In this document: positions 5,737 to 8,386 of the stretch, one piece after another
Layout: the number at the start of each line of letters is the position of its first letter
Numbering within the stretch: the stretch's first letter is position 1
Assembly (NCBI GenBank): GCA_008501575.1
Contig: QQUO01000237.1
Coordinates: 833 to 9,218 of the forward strand
Reading direction: 5' to 3'
From: Pseudomonadota bacterium
GTDB taxonomy: Bacteria > Pseudomonadota > Gammaproteobacteria > Xanthomonadales > Marinicellaceae
Length of the DNA stretch: 8,386 nucleotides
Translations under genes and position numbers: made by a program
The notes under the pieces: generated by a model
Told to the model about the DNA's origin: nothing
What the model saw: the letters and a program-made list of their open reading frames with translations, nothing else
Databases searched by the model: none

Positions 5737-7083
5737 TTAGAATGCTTCAAAGGTGTCTGCAAAAATTAAATCAGCTGAAGTGAAATCGACACCCACTAAA
5801 TCGATTAAAGTGACCAGATTGGCTTTAATAATGCCGGCAGCCAGTGACGGGTCCACATTGACGGCCAAATCCTGGGTTGAATGGTAAGCAAAATAATTCC
5901 AGACATCTGGTTCGTTAGAGGTCACAGCTGGAATTCCGGCGCTGGTAAAACTAACAAAGTCAGTACAGCACATACCCAAATTCACTTGCCAATCAATATC
6001 AGTATAAAGGTTGCCATTGCTGGCCACACTACCGGCCAGGCTTTGGTATGATTGTGAGTTTGTACCGGCGATGGCTCGATTACTATTAGGGGAACGATAA
6101 CCAATCATGTCCATATTGAGCATGGTTTTCACTTTTGAAATATCGCCGGTATTGATAAAGTGTGTGACCACATCTTTTGAACCTCGTAAGCCATTTTCCT
6201 CTTCAATAAAGCACATAAAAATAATCGATGCTTCGGTTTCATATTGGGACAGCACATGGGCCATTTCCAATACGCCGGAACAACCCGAGGCATTGTCTTC
6301 GGCACCCGGTGACGGTAAACTGTCATTCTTATCTGCGTTTCTGGAGTCCAAATGGGCACCGACAATATACCAGTCATCGGCACGGGTGGTGCCCTGTTTA
6401 AAACCCAGAATATTAAAACCTCGATAATGACTGTGTAAAGAAATCTGTGAAGTGTTCAACCCCAAAGTGCTAAAGTGGCTGTCTAACCAGTTTCCGGCTG
6501 TGATGAGATCAGTTTCCAACATCCGATTCAATCCGGCTAAGTATTCAACCTGGCTATACCAACGATTCTGGTTTACCTGATTTAATACATTTTGAATGTT
6601 ATTATTTTTCTGAAGTGTTTTATCAATGGGGCGATTGCTGATTTGATAAGTCAGAACGGTATTTTTTTCAAAGGGTAAGATCGAATCATGCTTTAGCAGT
6701 TGATTTTTATCAATAATGTCAGCGATATTAACTATTCGTACCGAATCACCGGCATAAACCACATTGAGATGATTATGCAAAATAGCATCCATTTGAGAAT
6801 GGTCACAATGCCCCAAAACATGAAAAGCCAAATCATCAATATTAATATTCGACAGGGTTGATTGAACAGAAACTTCTTTGGGTAATTGGTCAATATCAGA
6901 TTGATTAATATCAACGATTAGCTTGTCACCCATTTCAAGCCACCAGGCCACTGCTTCAGATTGCTTGACTTCATTCAGCTTTTCAAAACCAATGCCATCG
7001 ATATTCAACACAGTTAAATCAACCTGCTCAGCGGCAGCAGTTTGCAAAAATAATACAGCCAAAAAACCAAAAAATAATTTCAT
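5737..7083 (-). CDS. Exported M28-family zinc aminopeptidase
   Basis: A metallopeptidase expected to release amino-terminal residues from peptides outside the cytoplasm with two zinc ions. Residues 1-18 form a Sec signal peptide with cleavage after AAA. Residues 19-175 are an N-terminal region I cannot assign. The M28 domain follows with all expected residues: His244 (VGAHLDSR), bridging Asp263 (PGAEDNASG), catalytic Glu295 and metal ligand Glu296 (EEENGLRGS), Asp325 (LNMDMIGY) and His401 (AYHSTQD). The MCCTDFVSFTSAGIPAV block (371-387) resembles the substrate pocket of the Vibrio leucyl aminopeptidase. The last residues, ADLIFADTFEAF, follow the domain as a short acidic-aromatic tail that may be a sorting or secretion tail. 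Total length is 448 residues. The start at 7083 is set by the signal peptide; no Shine-Dalgarno is evident. The gene upstream on the same strand is 171 bp away. Exact substrate preference cannot be judged. Confidence 0.92.
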   Translation of the reverse strand: MKLFFGFLAVLFLQTAAAEQVDLTVLNIDGIGFEKLNEVKQSEAVAWWLEMGDKLIVDINQSDIDQLPKEVSVQSTLSNINIDDLAFHVLGHCDHSQMDAILHNHLNVVYAGDSVRIVNIADIIDKNQLLKHDSILPFEKNTVLTYQISNRPIDKTLQKNNNIQNVLNQVNQNRWYSQVEYLAGLNRMLETDLITAGNWLDSHFSTLGLNTSQISLHSHYRGFNILGFKQGTTRADDWYIVGAHLDSRNADKNDSLPSPGAEDNASGCSGVLEMAHVLSQYETEASIIFMCFIEEENGLRGSKDVVTHFINTGDISKVKTMLNMDMIGYRSPNSNRAIAGTNSQSYQSLAGSVASNGNLYTDIDWQVNLGMCCTDFVSFTSAGIPAVTSNEPDVWNYFAYHSTQDLAVNVDPSLAAGIIKANLVTLIDLVGVDFTSADLIFADTFEAF

Positions 7084-7108
7084 ATAAGACAGTTAAGATA
7101 ATGATTTC

Positions 7109-7136
7109 ACTATGCTACCATATTTTTTTTTGGAAA
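7109..7136 (-). promoter_or_regulatory. Weak candidate promoter of the M28 peptidase, spacer containing a 9-base homopolymer
   Basis: On the minus strand TTTCCA (7131-7136, 4 of 6) and CATAGT (7109-7114, 4 of 6) are 16 bp apart, and the expected start lies about 19 bases before the ATG at 7083. The spacer includes a run of nine A residues (7123-7131). Both hexamers are weak, so this is a suggestion only. Confidence 0.25.
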
Positions 7137-7147
7137 CTGTGAGGTGT

Positions 7148-7174
7148 TTTACCAAGTTAATTAATATTTACCAA
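7148..7174 (-). repeat. Direct repeat TTGGTAAA x2, 19 bp apart, upstream of the peptidase gene
   Basis: On the minus strand TTGGTAAA occurs at 7167-7174 and again at 7148-7155, start to start 19 bp, with the palindrome TTAATTAA (7157-7164) between. Near two helical turns, the copies would face the same side of the DNA. They lie upstream of the candidate peptidase promoter and could be a regulator site. The 171-bp spacer shows no clear terminator for the upstream gene. Confidence 0.3.
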
Positions 7175-7254
7175 TAATGGCGTGTTTATAACAATAAATA
7201 TACCCAAGACAAAGTTTGTTTAATCAAAATATTGATGGTTCTGCTGATGTCTCA

Positions 7255-8386
7255 TTATTGCAAGCCACACGCCATTGGAAATGGAGAACTATTTCTAATG
7301 AGCAGCACCGTTCTTTGCTCAAAATCGCTGTGGTCTTCGTTAGGTGTAAAAGTGACTTCAAGTTTATCCTGTGGTATTTTACGGATGGTCACATCTCCCC
7401 AACTAACAAGCTGGACTTGATTGGGGTCAAAATCGGGTGTGAAATTGACACCTTTTGAGTAATAAGCCTGCGATTCGACGCGGTCTTGGTTAAAGTCGCC
7501 CTGGCCGGTAAACCAGAATTGCTGATTACCCCGATAGGTGTACCAATTAAAGGATAAATGATCGCTTGGGCTACCCAGAGCAGTAATTTGGATGCCTTCA
7601 CCGCTGCGTTCAGGATCGTAATAGGAGCCGGTGACACAGGCATCCAAATTTAAACCCGCGTTAACATAGGCGTTTTCTTCGGGGATGGTGGGAATGGTTA
7701 GGCGTTCAACACCCAATTCTCCGGCTTCAAATCCTTCCAATAAGGTTTGCCAACTCATGCTTGCATGGTTCGGGTCGTCGAATTTAACGCGAAGTTCACC
7801 CCAAATTTTGGCATTCATGCTGGCAGGAAAATCCTGGCCGTCGGTAATAATCAAATCGACAAAGGCACGGTTTCCAAGTAAAGGGCCGGAGCCGGTGAGC
7901 CACATGGGTTCACCGTTAACATGGGCAAACCAGGTGACATATAAAATCGCCGCATTGTCCTGGTAGAGGACTTCAAATTGCAAGCCGTGACCGGATTCTT
8001 CAGGATTGAACCACATTCCGGTGTAGTGCGGCAGGACGTCTTTTTTGTGGGTGAGTTGGATGTCGAGTGGTTCAGATGATAATGTAATGGTTTGAGCATC
8101 GGCCAATTCGCATGCTTCAAATAAACAGTCTTTGTCATCGTTGCCCACGGCTTTGTCCAAATAGAGATAGCCGCCATCGACCAGGATTTTATAGTCACCA
8201 GGTATTAGTGCAGCGGTGGTAAAGCCACCCAGTTTATCGGTGAGGTGAGTGCCGACTTGGGCACCATCGGATTGAAAAATCTGTATGCGATTATTAATCA
8301 ACGTATTTCCTGAATTAATGTCTTTCACTGTACCGGTAAAAAATTGTCCGGCAGTCAACTTAAAGTCAATATTGCTTATGTCATCA
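7255..8386 (-). CDS. Large secreted-type protein: regulatory-like beta domain plus two SGxG/WG repeat modules (N-terminus beyond the edge)
   Basis: The frame is open to the right edge, so 376 C-terminal residues are seen and the start, presumably with a signal peptide, is missing; a TTG at 8358 sits mid-domain and is not a start. Fragment residues 14-76 (GQFFTGTVKDINSGNTLINN onward, with GGFTTAALIPGDYKILV) look like a carboxypeptidase-regulatory or Cna-B-type beta-sandwich domain. Two modules of about 100 residues follow. The first runs from TGMWFNPEESGHGLQFEVL (122-140) through VTWFAHVNGEPMWLTGSG (150-167) to WGELRVKF (195-202). The second runs from TGSYYDPERSGEGIQI (252-267) through FNWYTYRGNQQFWFTGQGDF (279-298) to WGDVTIRKI (329-337). 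I recall similar modules in secreted proteins of xanthomonads and relatives; their function is not known to me. Cysteine pairs (87/92 and 250/373) fit an extracytoplasmic protein. The stop is followed by 171 bp before the M28 peptidase. Confidence 0.85.
   Translation of the reverse strand, partial: DDISNIDFKLTAGQFFTGTVKDINSGNTLINNRIQIFQSDGAQVGTHLTDKLGGFTTAALIPGDYKILVDGGYLYLDKAVGNDDKDCLFEACELADAQTITLSSEPLDIQLTHKKDVLPHYTGMWFNPEESGHGLQFEVLYQDNAAILYVTWFAHVNGEPMWLTGSGPLLGNRAFVDLIITDGQDFPASMNAKIWGELRVKFDDPNHASMSWQTLLEGFEAGELGVERLTIPTIPEENAYVNAGLNLDACVTGSYYDPERSGEGIQITALGSPSDHLSFNWYTYRGNQQFWFTGQGDFNQDRVESQAYYSKGVNFTPDFDPNQVQLVSWGDVTIRKIPQDKLEVTFTPNEDHSDFEQRTVLLIRNSSPFPMACGLQ

Noticed and set aside
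6107..6427. Plus-strand reading frame of 106 codons opposite the M28 peptidase
   Set aside because: It is wholly antisense to the catalytic core of a clear peptidase gene and shows no motif, signal peptide or ribosome site.
7123..7131. T-run as an intrinsic terminator for a plus-strand transcript
   Set aside because: No stem of useful length precedes it and no plus-strand gene ends nearby.
7685..7966. Plus-strand reading frame of 93 codons opposite the right-edge gene
   Set aside because: It mirrors the conserved first repeat module on the other strand; no independent coding signal.
8356..8358. TTG as start codon of the right-edge gene
   Set aside because: The frame stays open beyond it to the window edge, it falls at the beginning of a beta-domain rather than before a signal peptide, and no ribosome site is present; the gene is simply cut.

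Overview
The window looks like ordinary chromosomal DNA of a moderately AT-rich gammaproteobacterium. Several traits point towards the Lysobacterales (Xanthomonadales) and relatives such as Marinicella: a plant-type glutamate-cysteine ligase, a citrate synthase gene beside a type B ribosomal protein L31 gene, a secreted protein with tandem G-[WY]-[FY]-[ND]-P-x-x-S-G-x-G modules, and a secreted peptidase ending in an acidic FADTFE-like tail. This placement is inferred from recalled family knowledge, not from a search. I see no insertion sequence, phage gene, CRISPR array, tRNA or rRNA.

Layout, left to right. Bases 1-854 (minus) hold the first 284 codons of gshA, cut by the left edge. A 108-bp divergent spacer (855-962) separates it from an orphan OppA-type peptide-binding protein (963-2447, plus). 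That gene converges, with an 8-bp gap, on a two-gene minus-strand unit: gltA (3142-4434) followed by rsmJ (2456-3142), sharing one base in a TAATG stop/start junction. Upstream of gltA lie two possible -10 boxes and a perfect FNR/Anr-type box (TTGAT-N4-ATCAA). A strong intrinsic terminator then closes rpmE2 (4615-4860, minus), which has its own good sigma70-type promoter. Divergent from rpmE2 is an unrecognised small lipoprotein gene (5052-5717, plus). It converges on an exported M28 zinc peptidase (5737-7083, minus). Upstream of that is a large secreted-type protein (7255-8386, minus), whose N-terminus lies beyond the right edge.

How the genes fit together. The left and centre are housekeeping functions: glutathione synthesis, entry to the TCA cycle, 16S rRNA modification and a ribosomal protein. 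The right half is cell-envelope or secreted functions: a lipoprotein, a peptidase and a modular surface or secreted protein. An exported peptidase and a periplasmic peptide-binding protein would suit an organism that feeds on protein, but they are not adjacent and the binding protein has no transporter subunits here. No clearly new multi-gene system is visible. The best leads are the FNR-like box at gltA, the repeat architecture of the right-edge protein, the C-terminal tail of the peptidase, and a possible coupled mini-ORF leader before the binding-protein gene.
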